Source of the DNA: Clostridia bacterium
Lineage (GTDB): Bacteria; Bacillota; Clostridia; Lachnospirales; Lachnospiraceae
Length of the DNA stretch: 37,724 nt
Reading direction: 5' to 3'
Assembly: GCA_009929525.1 (NCBI GenBank)
Contig: SAAH01000029.1
Span: forward strand, 1 to 37,724
Under the pieces are notes generated by a model. That model saw only the letters and a program-made list of their open reading frames with translations. It searched no databases and was not told the DNA's origin. A program made the translations under genes and the position numbers. Below, one piece after another: positions 1 to 8,065 of the stretch. Position 1 is the first letter of the stretch, and each line of letters opens with the position of its first letter.

Positions 1-20
1 TGACGTTGATTACGTGCCAT
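1..20 (-). CDS. Start of an outgoing gene (5' end only)
   Basis: Only the first six codons are inside the window, reading M-A-R-N-Q-R on the minus strand. A strong ribosome site (AAGGAGGT, positions 29-36) sits eight bases upstream of the ATG, and a TATAAT box lies a little further upstream (about 48-53). The ribosome site is what supports a real start here. The product cannot be named from six residues. Confidence 0.5.
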
Positions 21-85
21 TTGTCAGCACCTCCTTATTCTCTTTATTATATACATAATCTTTGAATTAAGGGTGCCAACTTTAT

Positions 86-187
86 TTATACAACATCATA
101 CTTACTTTCCCATGCATATTCATCCATGCCATTTTGGATCTTATCAAAATATATTCCGCCTTCTGCCTCCAGCTCCTGCAGTGTCAT
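86..187 (-). other. Short ORF, possible gene remnant (33 aa)
   Basis: A 33-codon minus-strand ORF starting M-T-L-Q-E-L-E-A-E-G-G and ending in ...W-E-S-K-Y-D-V-V before TAA. The frame stays open for about 15 more codons upstream of the ATG. The composition looks protein-like (balanced charged and aromatic residues). There is no good ribosome site before the ATG. I read it as the possible C-terminal tail of a decayed gene or a tiny gene. No family was recognised. The flanking stretch 188-369 shows nothing else I can support. Confidence 0.25.
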
Positions 188-369
188 ACCATCTACCCGC
201 CTTTCCAAATGTAACTGGTCAGTACATATATCTCACTTTCGGATATATCCTGACAAATATCTGATTTCCCATGTATTTATTATCTGATATTATAGACCAG
301 AAATTTGTAAGATACAACGAAAATTCTTGTAAAATCGAGTTCATTCAGAATATTCTTTTATCGCATATA

Positions 370-789
370 TTATTTCTTCTTCAATTCTTCCAGTTCTTTT
401 CGCAGTTTATGAAGTTCGGCTTCAGCTTCGGCTTTTGCTTTTTCGACTTCTGCTTCCGCTTTTGCTTTTTCAGCTTCCGCTCTAGCCTCACTCGCCGCAA
501 GTTTTTCTTTCAGCTCACTGATTTCATTCCGGTACTTGTCACCAGATAATTCCAGTGCTCCTTCAAGTAATTGTTTCATATCCCCACTACCTCCTAACAC
601 ATCATAATGTTGATAAATATGCTGGTAAAGTTGCAAAGTCAGTTCTTTTAGTTCCTCTGCATCTGCTTCCGTAATATTACCAACCTCAAGGTTTGCTTTG
701 ATACTTCCAAGTATATCATGGAGCACCAAATCTCGCAACAAAGCAAAGTTTTCCTCCGTCGGATTGGCTTTAATTATCTTCCGTAACAC
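370..789 (-). CDS. Hypothetical coiled-coil protein, possibly a gene fragment
   Basis: A 139-residue product from a GTG start. Residues 1-75 are a mixed helical region. After about residue 85 the sequence is a highly charged Ala/Glu/Lys coiled coil with repeats such as EAEKAKAEAEVEKAKAEAEAE. At DNA level this comes from a 20-base unit repeated at 425-444 and 452-471, 27 bases apart. The GTG has no convincing ribosome site and the frame stays open into the hairpin at 811-848, so the gene may be the 3' part of a longer, damaged gene. I do not recognise the family; C-terminal tails of Rpn-type PD-(D/E)XK nuclease/transposase proteins are one possibility but unproven. It lies downstream of fucI but behind a terminator-like hairpin, so it is probably not part of the fucose operon. 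Confidence 0.5.
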   Translation of the reverse strand: MLRKIIKANPTEENFALLRDLVLHDILGSIKANLEVGNITEADAEELKELTLQLYQHIYQHYDVLGGSGDMKQLLEGALELSGDKYRNEISELKEKLAASEARAEAEKAKAEAEVEKAKAEAEAELHKLRKELEELKKK

Positions 790-810
790 AATTTTCTCAT
801 ATAGTACCTC

Positions 811-848
811 AAAAGCCGCTACACAGATTTCTCCATGCAGCGGCTTTT
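811..848 (-). terminator. Hairpin terminator after fucI
   Basis: A perfect 10-bp inverted repeat (AAAAGCCGCT / AGCGGCTTTT) with an 18-base loop, 27 bases past the fucI stop codon on the minus strand. The U-run is short (four, inside the stem), so termination strength is uncertain. It separates fucI from the 139-aa ORF. Confidence 0.6.
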
Positions 849-875
849 CATATTAATTTTCTTTTATCAAGTCAT

Positions 876-2672
876 TTATTTGTATAGGGAACCATAGTTC
901 TTACAAGCTCTAAAGTCAGCACCTTCTTTATCCATACCAAATGCATTCCATGCTGCCGGGCGGAAGATCTTTTCTTCTGGTACGTTATGCATACAAACCG
1001 GGATTCTCAGCATTGAGCACATGGTAATAAGATCTGCGCCGATATGTCCATAGCTGATGGCACCGTGATTAGCACCCCAGTTATTCATCACATCATAGGC
1101 TGTCTTAAATGCCCCATCCCTGCCATCACATCTTGGTGCGAACCAGGTACATGGCCATGTATAATCTGTACGTTTCCATAATTTATCAGATACTTCATCC
1201 GGAAGTTTTACTGTCCATCCTTCTGCGATCTGAAGTACAGGTCCCAGACCCTTTACGAGATTCAGACGGATCATCGTTACTGGCATCTCGGCACTTGTTG
1301 CAAATCTGGAAGAGAATCCGCCGCCGCGGAAGTATCCGTTGTCAGCTGCACACCATTCGGTAGCATCCATGATCGCTTTTTGGTCTTCTTCTGTCACATC
1401 CCACCACTGTTTCATAACAGGATTGCCATTTTCGTCTTTGGCTTCGCCGCAGGCATCCAGGCAGGCTGCTCCGGAGTTGATCAGATGGATAAATCCGCCA
1501 TTTTCTTTTGCAACGCCTTCTACTTCATAGCCTGTCGCTTTCTTAACTGCTTCCGGGCTCCAGTAAGTACGAACATCTGCAAAAATCTGGGCACGATTGG
1601 TAAGTAGCTTCATAAACATCATACCAAGACCATTTAACACATCATTTTCTGTAGCCAGAATGTATGGCTCTCTTGCGCCATTCCAGTCAAAGGAAGTATT
1701 CAACATAGCTTCCGGGAAATCACAGTTTGGATAGAAATCTGTCCACTGTCTCTGACCCTGGAATCCTGCTGCGATAGCATTATGTCCGATCGCTTCCTCT
1801 GAAAATTCTTCCGGGAAATTTTTGTTGCCATTCATCAGATCTTTGATGATGACCATCATTTTAACAACAAATGCAAACTGCTCTTCTTTCTTTTCTTCTG
1901 ACATCTGAAGTTCCGGAGGATTCTTGTCAAATCCAATCTTACATGTCTTCTTTGCCCATGCGAGAGCTTTCTCAAACTCTGCCTTGTCATAGATACCTTC
2001 TGTCATGCGGCGGATGATCTCAACTTCATCCACAGACTCTACTCGCATACCAAGGTAAGACTCAATAAAATCAGGATCGATAATAGAACCACCAATACCC
2101 ATGATAACGGAACCAATCTGAAGATAAGATTTTCCCCGCATAGAAGCTGTAGCAACTGCTGCACGGCCAAATCTCAGAAGCTTTTCCTGAACGTCAGCTG
2201 GAATCTCTGTGTCATCAGCCTCACATACATCATGGCCATAGATGCCAAATGCCGGAAGTCCTTTCTGTGCATGTGTTGCAAGAACGGATGCCAGATAAAC
2301 AGCTCCCGGTCTCTCTGTTCCGTTAAATCCCCATACAGCTTTGATCGTCTGTGGATCCATATCCATAGTCTCTGAACCATAACACCAGCATGGCGTAACA
2401 GTAACTGTGATATCCACGCCTTCTTTTCTAAACTTTTCTGCACAGGCTGCTGTCTCTCCCACTCGCCCGATCGTAGAATCTGCGATCACAACTTTTACTG
2501 GCTCTCCGTTGGAATATCTAAGATTCTCTTCAAATAATTTTGCTGCTGATCTGGCCATATTCATTGTCTGCTCTTCCAGGGATCCCCGGACATCCAAAGC
2601 GCCTCTTCGTCCATCGATCGTAGGTCTGATCCCGATAACTGGATATCCACCGATTAATCTGCTCTCTGCCAT
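876..2672 (-). CDS. fucI: L-fucose isomerase
   Basis: About 598 aa, the usual FucI length, interconverting L-fucose and L-fuculose (a Mn-dependent aldose-ketose isomerase, cytosolic). The start used is the ATG of [17 protein letters not shown], preceded by TTAGGAGG; an upstream in-frame ATG at 2714 would add 14 residues but overlaps this ribosome site. Family landmarks are [12 protein letters not shown] near the N-terminus, [28 protein letters not shown] and [17 protein letters not shown]. The last contains the His, and the first two hold the Glu/Asp metal ligands known from the E. coli enzyme. It is transcribed away from an AraC regulator and lies beside the pdu genes, so it feeds the fuculose-1-phosphate aldolase of the BMC. 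No fuculokinase is seen in the window. The family also accepts D-arabinose. Confidence 0.96.
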   Translation of the reverse strand: MAESRLIGGYPVIGIRPTIDGRRGALDVRGSLEEQTMNMARSAAKLFEENLRYSNGEPVKVVIADSTIGRVGETAACAEKFRKEGVDITVTVTPCWCYGSETMDMDPQTIKAVWGFNGTERPGAVYLASVLATHAQKGLPAFGIYGHDVCEADDTEIPADVQEKLLRFGRAAVATASMRGKSYLQIGSVIMGIGGSIIDPDFIESYLGMRVESVDEVEIIRRMTEGIYDKAEFEKALAWAKKTCKIGFDKNPPELQMSEEKKEEQFAFVVKMMVIIKDLMNGNKNFPEEFSEEAIGHNAIAAGFQGQRQWTDFYPNCDFPEAMLNTSFDWNGAREPYILATENDVLNGLGMMFMKLLTNRAQIFADVRTYWSPEAVKKATGYEVEGVAKENGGFIHLINSGAACLDACGEAKDENGNPVMKQWWDVTEEDQKAIMDATEWCAADNGYFRGGGFSSRFATSAEMPVTMIRLNLVKGLGPVLQIAEGWTVKLPDEVSDKLWKRTDYTWPCTWFAPRCDGRDGAFKTAYDVMNNWGANHGAISYGHIGADLITMCSMLRIPVCMHNVPEEKIFRPAAWNAFGMDKEGADFRACKNYGSLYK

Positions 2673-2743
2673 AATACAAATACCTCCTAATGAATCTTCT
2701 CGATTTATAGTCACATTTTTCGTTTTGCTGTGGCCCCATTACT

Positions 2744-2758
2744 GTTCATTTCGTGAAC
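2744..2758. promoter_or_regulatory. Inverted repeat in the fucI leader
   Basis: GTTCA-TTTCG-TGAAC is a perfect 5-bp-arm palindrome between the fucI -10 box and its start codon. A related half (TGTGAAC) occurs near 2858-2864 ahead of the AraC gene. It may be an operator for the divergent AraC regulator or another factor; this is inference. Confidence 0.3.
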
Positions 2759-2781
2759 CCCGCTTACCACTGTATATTTGT

Positions 2782-2820
2782 ATTATACTATTGTTTTCTT
2801 TCTTCATCTCGTGCTATAAT
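2782..2820. promoter_or_regulatory. Divergent fucI / araC-type promoters
   Basis: On the minus strand a perfect TATAAT (read from 2787-2782) serves fucI but has no good -35 box, as expected for an activator-dependent promoter. On the plus strand TTGTTT (2791-2796) and TATAAT (2815-2820) with an 18-bp spacer can drive the AraC-family gene. The two promoters are packed back to back, which suits control of fucI by the regulator. Confidence 0.55.
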
Positions 2821-2891
2821 AGCCAAAACTAAAACAATATTCACCTTTTCGCGTTTCTGTGAACTATTCCTAAAACTGGAGGTTCTTTTTT

Positions 2892-3737
2892 ATGCAATAT
2901 TACAATTTTAGCGAAAATAAACAGCGGGGGACCTTTGATTTCCCCTTTGAAATTTATAATGTGACTGCTGACCATCCCCGTTATGTGATGGCCTATCACT
3001 GGCATGTGGAGTACGAGATCATCCGCATCCTGGAAGGTTCTCTTCATGTGACCATGGACGAGAAAGACTTTACCGCAAATGCCGGAGATATCGTGTTTGT
3101 CAACAGTGGGATCCTTCATTCTGGGGTTCCCTCGGACTGCGTGTACCAGTGTATTGTCTTTGATCTGAATGCATTTTTAAAACATAATTCCAGATGCCAG
3201 ACATATATCCAGAAGATCATAGACCACTCGGCTTTTGTCTATCATCATTTCACGCCCAAATATCAGTTGATCCATCAGATCATTTGGAATATTTTTGATG
3301 CAATGGAGGGAAAAAAAACTGGTTATGAATTGATCGTATATGGAGAATTGTATCACTTTTTCGGAATTGTATTTGGAGAAGGATTGTATTTTTCCGACGC
3401 TCCGCAGAACCGCCGGGACTACAAAAAAATCATGCAGCTAAAAAAAGTCCTCGACTTTATGGAAGAAAATTATTCTTCCCCGCTTACTCTGGAACAGCTC
3501 TCCGCTTCCGTTAATATGTCACCAAAGTATTTTTGTCGTTTTTTTAGCAGCATGACCCATCGGACTCCCATCGATTATCTGAACTATCACAGGATCGAAC
3601 ATGCCAGCTACCAGCTTGCCACTACTGATATCTCTGTCACGGAGGCCGCCTATAATTGTGGCTTTAATGATCTAAGTTATTTTATTAAAACATATAAAAA
3701 GTACAAGGGGATCACCCCGGGAAAAACAAAAAATTAG
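2892..3737 (+). CDS. AraC-family transcriptional regulator
   Basis: A 281-aa regulator with the standard two-part layout. The N-terminal cupin-like sugar-binding domain (about residues 15-100) contains YHWHVEYEIIRILEGS and the AGDIVFVNSGILHSG strand. A C-terminal double helix-turn-helix (about 185-281) ends in GFNDLSYFIKTYKKYKGITPG, the AraC signature. The start has GGAGG nine bases upstream. It faces away from fucI with overlapping promoters, so the likely role is a fucose/rhamnose-responsive activator of fucI and perhaps of the BMC operons. Its stop codon overlaps the pduO stop on the other strand (TTAG), leaving no room for a terminator between the convergent genes. The effector is inferred from context only. 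Confidence 0.93.
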   Translation: MQYYNFSENKQRGTFDFPFEIYNVTADHPRYVMAYHWHVEYEIIRILEGSLHVTMDEKDFTANAGDIVFVNSGILHSGVPSDCVYQCIVFDLNAFLKHNSRCQTYIQKIIDHSAFVYHHFTPKYQLIHQIIWNIFDAMEGKKTGYELIVYGELYHFFGIVFGEGLYFSDAPQNRRDYKKIMQLKKVLDFMEENYSSPLTLEQLSASVNMSPKYFCRFFSSMTHRTPIDYLNYHRIEHASYQLATTDISVTEAAYNCGFNDLSYFIKTYKKYKGITPGKTKN

Positions 3738-4723
3738 GATAACAGTGACAGTGCATACTCGCAAAGGCTGTGGTCTTCTTCTCCTGTGCCGCCGGATATT
3801 CCCAGTCCTCCGATGATATTGTCATTTTTCACAAGGGGGACGCCACCACCGAAGATGACGATCTTTCCGCCCTCAAGCTTATCAAGCCCATAGAAGGTTC
3901 CGCCTGGCTGTGCAAGTTTGGACAGTTCCATGGTGGACATTTTGACTGCGACTGCGGTATAAGCCTTTCTCACTGCCACATCAAAGCTTACCAGATAAGC
4001 CCCATCCATAACATGGACAGCCACCGGATTGCCGTCCGGTCCACAAATAGCGATCACTGCATTTTTTCCTCTTCGCTTCGCCTCTTCTTCTATCTTCTCG
4101 ATCAATTTTTTTGCCATATCCAAAGTGATCTTTCCATATCCCATCCGAAGGAGTACTTCCTGAACTAATTCGTCCTGATTTAATTTGCTTTCTTTTTCCA
4201 AGTTTTCTTCCTCCTTCTGATCTGATGCTGCATCATAATATCTTGCCAGTATATAGAGATAATCTGCCAGGCGATTCAGATATTTTTTTGCTCCCGTATC
4301 ACTTCCAAACTTGATGCTGACAGCCGAAAGACACCGCTCTGCCCGTCTTGCCACACAGCGCGCTACATCAATCTGTGCCGACAGGGGATTCGTTCCCGGA
4401 AGGATAAAATGTTTGGGGCGTTCAAAAGAAGCTTCCATTTTGTCAATTTCTTTTTCTATCTCATTGATCGACGCTTCCTTCAGCTTGTACTGTGTATTAT
4501 AGGAATCCGCTATCCCTGCCATGATCGTCATCAAAGTCTTTTGGATCGTTTCCAAAAATCCCACCGTCTGCTGGCTGGAGATTTTTCCTTTCACAAGACC
4601 AATATGACTGGTCAATTCGTCGATCGTCCCCATCACTTCCACGCGATCATCTGATTTTGCTATATTTTTTGTATGAACCAGGCTGGTCGTGCCTGCATCT
4701 CCTGCTTTTGTATATATTTTCAT
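3734..4723 (-). CDS. pduO: ATP:cob(I)alamin adenosyltransferase PduO, two-domain
   Basis: A 329-aa protein matching full-length PduO. The N-terminal adenosyltransferase domain (about 1-170) begins MKIYTKAGDAGTTSL, the nucleotide-binding TxxGDxGxT motif. It also has VARCVARRAERCL and KKYLNRLADYLYILAR of the PduO-type fold. The C-terminal domain (about 190-329) is the PduOC/HbpS-like module, with VAVRKAYTAV and GGVPLV...GGLGISGGTGEED. The enzyme makes adenosylcobalamin for the diol dehydratase. Its ATG overlaps the pduH stop (ATGA), so the two are translationally coupled. It is the last gene of the pduCDEGHO run. Its presence shows that the B12 pathway here is equipped for cofactor repair, not only dehydration. 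Confidence 0.95.
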   Translation of the reverse strand: MKIYTKAGDAGTTSLVHTKNIAKSDDRVEVMGTIDELTSHIGLVKGKISSQQTVGFLETIQKTLMTIMAGIADSYNTQYKLKEASINEIEKEIDKMEASFERPKHFILPGTNPLSAQIDVARCVARRAERCLSAVSIKFGSDTGAKKYLNRLADYLYILARYYDAASDQKEEENLEKESKLNQDELVQEVLLRMGYGKITLDMAKKLIEKIEEEAKRRGKNAVIAICGPDGNPVAVHVMDGAYLVSFDVAVRKAYTAVAVKMSTMELSKLAQPGGTFYGLDKLEGGKIVIFGGGVPLVKNDNIIGGLGISGGTGEEDHSLCEYALSLLS

Positions 4724-5076
4724 ATCAGCTCATCTCCGAACATTTTTTTGAATGGCATCTTTTTCACTGCTCTGGCGCTATTAGATCCAAGATTACGGCA
4801 TTGCCAAAACCTTGGCGAATTCAGTTCAAATACATTTTTTCCTTTTGGAAGGCTTTTCATCTGCATTGCTATACGCTGACCTGTCACACCGATCCCTGCA
4901 CCCAGCATGGAATCATTTGCTGCAAAAAATGCCAGCTCATCCAGCTCAAGTTCCTCCCCCATCTGTGTCACCTGGAATAAAACTCCCTCTTCCTCGATTC
5001 CTGCACAGATTTCTCTCAGTAGCTCAAGATCCGGTTGGTTTGTATATATGATAATTGAAGGCTTTTGAACAACCAT
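4720..5076 (-). CDS. pduH: Diol dehydratase reactivase small subunit PduH
   Basis: 118 aa. The start chosen is the ATG at 5076 (MVVQKPSIIIYTNQPD), with GGGAGG upstream; a longer frame to 5199 lies inside pduG and has no support. The sequence IIIYTN...LLREICAGIEEEG and the ANDSMLGAGIGVTGQRIAM segment match the DdrB/PduH fold, which resembles the beta subunit of diol dehydratase. PduG and PduH together swap damaged cobalamin out of inactivated diol dehydratase in an ATP-dependent way. It follows pduG directly and overlaps pduO by 4 bases. Confidence 0.92.
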   Translation of the reverse strand: MVVQKPSIIIYTNQPDLELLREICAGIEEEGVLFQVTQMGEELELDELAFFAANDSMLGAGIGVTGQRIAMQMKSLPKGKNVFELNSPRFWQCRNLGSNSARAVKKMPFKKMFGDELI

Positions 5077-5108
5077 AGTTTTCCTCCCTGCATGCAGCTC
5101 ATCCCTGC

Positions 5109-6953
5109 CTATCTTTTTACTCCCAGATAAGACAATAAAAGTCCTGTCGCCACAGCATTTCGCGGTCCTTCCTGACCTCGGATATTTCCTCTTCCACAAA
5201 CGATCCCATATTCTGCCAAAACTTCGGTAAGCATCTCCGGGATCTCAAAGTCTTCTGCTGATCCGCCTACCAAGACAACATTAGATATATTTTTCAAATC
5301 TTGATCCTTTGCGACTTTTCCAAGTGCCCGAAGTGCATTCGTGACAAATACTTTCTTTTTTGCCTCTCTTCTCACATCCATGATCTTTTCCATAGGAAGA
5401 TCCTCATCCACCTTTAAAAGTTCACCTGATGCGAGAAGTACCACATGTCCATAATATCTTGGATCGATGGAATCTTCAAAAAATTCCATAGCTCCATTTT
5501 CAAGTCTCATATGAAACAGGCTTTCTACCTTCGCCAGAGGATATCTTTTGATCTGTTCGGCTATCGTTCTGCTTTTGATCCCAAGTTCCGTCTGGATCAG
5601 CATGGAAACAAGTTCTCCTGCCCCTGCCTGATGCGTCATCCGGACGGTGCCATCCGGATCCAAAATTGCCGCATCCGTGGATCCGCCGCCCATGTCAAGG
5701 ATTGCCAAAGGAAGCTGGGTTCCCGGCGTTGTAAGAGCTCCAAGAGATGCCATCACCGCTTCCACTCCTGCAACCTTCGCATGGATATGCAAATCTTTTT
5801 CCAGCCTTTCGGCTATCTTCTGCATCGGCAAATGCTTTGTTTTTACCATAGCTGCGATACCAACTGCTTTCTCCATACAGGTTTCACCTGCCAGAGAACC
5901 CGAGATGATGACCGGAGATAGTGTATCGACTGCAAGTATATCAGTGATCCGGATGTTCTCCGGTTTTTCCTCCGAGACCTCCGCCATATCTTTTTTTATC
6001 GTTTCAAACATATTACCGATATTGGTATTTGGCTGACCCTGGATATCTGCGATATTTCCCGCCGCCTCCAGTGCTTTCATGATCTTTTTTGCACCGGCAT
6101 CTATGCTGATATTATTGATACTGCTTAGCCCTTTATATTTCGGAATTTCTTCTCTTTTCAGATATATTTCTCCTGCTGGAAGCACATGTTCGTGCACATT
6201 TCCATGGGGCGTTTTTATCACTACCGCACTTCTTTTCCCTATCAGACTTTTGGCTATCGGTGTGATCTGTTTTGTTTCCTGTGCAGTAAGAGAAAGTAAG
6301 GTTGCTATCCCATATGGATTTGACAGCATACGTACACTGGTTCCGGGAAGTGCAACCTCGATCGCTGCTAGCTTTCCCTCCGGTATCCGGTCTATATAAC
6401 GCACCTCATCCACGATGGGAATCTTATGATGAAGACGATTTTCTACAAGGACGGCTTCATCCGCCTGCAAGATCAAACCTTTGATATCATAATCTGACAC
6501 ATATTGATTCAGCTTGTCTGCCACTGTCTCATAGGAAAATCCTGCGTCAGCCAGCACGATATATGATTGGTCCTTTTGTGCCCGGAAGAGATGTTCCAGC
6601 AGGATCAATTCACCTGCTGCCTGACCAGCTCCAGCCGGGGTCGAAGGGTTATGCCCTATCATAGAAGATTCCGTGATCACAGTTTCCGTGATCGTCTCCA
6701 TCGCAGTATCTCCGATGACAGGTGCTGCCTCATTCAAGCGAACCTCATTGATTTCACTGATCTGGCATCCGATCTTATCCATTGCCTCCATAAGCGCGGA
6801 TTTTACGCCCAGCACATTGGGAAGGGTTCCCTTGGTTCCGGTAGTCATTCGTGAAGCGGAGGACAGAAACTGATAAGAACCATCTGTCTCAATACTTCCG
6901 ATGCATACTTCTGTTGTAGAATTGCCTATATCAACGCCTGCAACTATTTTCAC
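5109..6953 (-). CDS. pduG: Diol dehydratase reactivase large subunit PduG
   Basis: 614 aa from a GTG start with GGAGG about ten bases upstream; Salmonella PduG is about 610 aa. It has the actin/Hsp70-like ATPase fold: VAGVDIGNSTTEVCIG at the N-terminus (phosphate-1 loop), LDMGGGSTDAAILD in the middle (phosphate-2), and VVLVGGSAEDFEIPEML near the C-terminus (adenosine motif). It works with PduH as a chaperone-like reactivase, releasing inactive cobalamin from PduCDE. The order between pduE and pduH is the standard pdu order. Confidence 0.96.
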   Translation of the reverse strand: MKIVAGVDIGNSTTEVCIGSIETDGSYQFLSSASRMTTGTKGTLPNVLGVKSALMEAMDKIGCQISEINEVRLNEAAPVIGDTAMETITETVITESSMIGHNPSTPAGAGQAAGELILLEHLFRAQKDQSYIVLADAGFSYETVADKLNQYVSDYDIKGLILQADEAVLVENRLHHKIPIVDEVRYIDRIPEGKLAAIEVALPGTSVRMLSNPYGIATLLSLTAQETKQITPIAKSLIGKRSAVVIKTPHGNVHEHVLPAGEIYLKREEIPKYKGLSSINNISIDAGAKKIMKALEAAGNIADIQGQPNTNIGNMFETIKKDMAEVSEEKPENIRITDILAVDTLSPVIISGSLAGETCMEKAVGIAAMVKTKHLPMQKIAERLEKDLHIHAKVAGVEAVMASLGALTTPGTQLPLAILDMGGGSTDAAILDPDGTVRMTHQAGAGELVSMLIQTELGIKSRTIAEQIKRYPLAKVESLFHMRLENGAMEFFEDSIDPRYYGHVVLLASGELLKVDEDLPMEKIMDVRREAKKKVFVTNALRALGKVAKDQDLKNISNVVLVGGSAEDFEIPEMLTEVLAEYGIVCGRGNIRGQEGPRNAVATGLLLSYLGVKR

Positions 6954-6980
6954 TGCTTCTGTCCCTCCTTCCTGTCCTGA

Positions 6981-7388
6981 TTACTGCTTGTCTGCGAGTA
7001 ATATTCCTCTTTTTTCATATACTTCAGCAGCTTCCAATACAAGCTTGGCACAATGCGGTGCCTGATAAACTTCCAGAAGTTCCTTCGCCATATTGGCAAG
7101 TTCCAGCTTCGTTGATCTGTTGGGACGAAGCTTATTATACATGTTAAGTATCACTTCATCCGGTACATCCACAAGTTCTGCTGCTCTCTCAAAGTTTCCG
7201 CCCATAGCAGGATTATCTGCTTCTTTTGCCACCTGCCCCTGACGGTGGAGCATTTCCTTTGATATCTTTATATCATCCGCCTGTACATTTCCTTTTTTTA
7301 CTTCCTCCAGCGTTATCTGGGAAAGTTTTTTTCCTGTCTTGGAGGTAATGGAATCTGCTTCATTTTTTCCTAATGGATAATTACTCAT
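6981..7388 (-). CDS. pduE: B12-dependent propanediol dehydratase small subunit PduE
   Basis: 135 aa starting MSNYPLGKNEADSITSK, with a GGGAGGGAAGGA ribosome site. The upstream frame to 7505 overlaps pduD and is not used. The characteristic segment NFERAAELVDVPDEVILNMYNKLRPNRST is present, followed by ELLEVYQAPHCAKLVLEAAEVYEKRGIL. The protein is shorter than Salmonella PduE (about 173 aa) because it lacks the N-terminal extension, so it probably carries no targeting peptide of its own. Its ATG overlaps the pduD stop (ATGA). It is the gamma subunit of the (alpha-beta-gamma)2 enzyme. Confidence 0.95.
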   Translation of the reverse strand: MSNYPLGKNEADSITSKTGKKLSQITLEEVKKGNVQADDIKISKEMLHRQGQVAKEADNPAMGGNFERAAELVDVPDEVILNMYNKLRPNRSTKLELANMAKELLEVYQAPHCAKLVLEAAEVYEKRGILLADKQ

Positions 7389-8050
7389 TTCCTTCCCTCC
7401 CATTCTATGATTTTTTTGTCGGGATCCAGCTGTTCTGTCTCTATGATATGCATAAGAGCTGCCTTCACCTGGAACTTCGCTCTTACCATGGGATCGTTTG
7501 TACACTCGATCGGTGTCACACTCTCGCCCTTCACGTATTTTGCTGCATTTCGTCCTATCTTTCTATATATCTCAAGAGTAATGAGCGGTGCCTGCGGAAA
7601 TAATTCCAGATTTGTCAGCGGATAGAGATCCTTTTGGTGGATCACGGTCGTTCCCTTTGACTGGATCCCGATTCCGATCCCTGAGCCGGACAGCTTCGCT
7701 GATTCCAGTGCCATAAATGCCACATCCGACGTATCCAGCACCTTTACCACCCGTGATTCCATATCTTCTTCCTCTATGCCGGCACGGATATTGCGAAGTA
7801 CCTCATCAAGTTCAAGACCGGAGATCGTCTGTGTGATTTCTTCCTGAAATGCTGCTCCCACACCAATCACGACTTCCTTAGGATTTGTTCCCTGCTTTGC
7901 TCTTGGATATCCCGCATAAGAATGCTTTGGGCGCATCCGGGTTTGGGATCGTCGAGAATGATCTTCCATGTTTCCATCAGGCTGCTTACTGTTTAGTTGC
8001 CGTAAGACTTCCTGGGTTATCGCCTGAACTAATTGTTCATTCACTTCCAT
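7385..8050 (-). CDS. pduD: B12-dependent propanediol dehydratase medium subunit PduD
   Basis: 221 aa with GGAGG upstream of the ATG. Residues 1-19 (MEVNEQLVQAITQEVLRQL) form an amphipathic helix of the encapsulation-peptide type. A charged linker follows, then the cobalamin-binding beta-subunit core (from about residue 58: EVVIGVGAAFQEEITQTISGL, then DTSDVAFMALESAKLSGSGIGIGIQSKGT). In Salmonella the PduD N-terminus carries the whole PduCDE enzyme into the shell, and the same role is inferred here. It overlaps pduE by 4 bases. Confidence 0.96.
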   Translation of the reverse strand: MEVNEQLVQAITQEVLRQLNSKQPDGNMEDHSRRSQTRMRPKHSYAGYPRAKQGTNPKEVVIGVGAAFQEEITQTISGLELDEVLRNIRAGIEEEDMESRVVKVLDTSDVAFMALESAKLSGSGIGIGIQSKGTTVIHQKDLYPLTNLELFPQAPLITLEIYRKIGRNAAKYVKGESVTPIECTNDPMVRAKFQVKAALMHIIETEQLDPDKKIIEWEGRK

Positions 8051-8065
8051 CTTTGCAGCCCTCCT

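Noticed and set aside
73-264. Plus-strand ORF (63 codons) near the left edge
   Set aside because: It has no ribosome site and an unlikely composition; the opposite strand has the more protein-like short ORF.
418-475. CRISPR-like repeat
   Set aside because: There are only two imperfect copies and they lie inside a coiled-coil reading frame; this is codon-level repetition.
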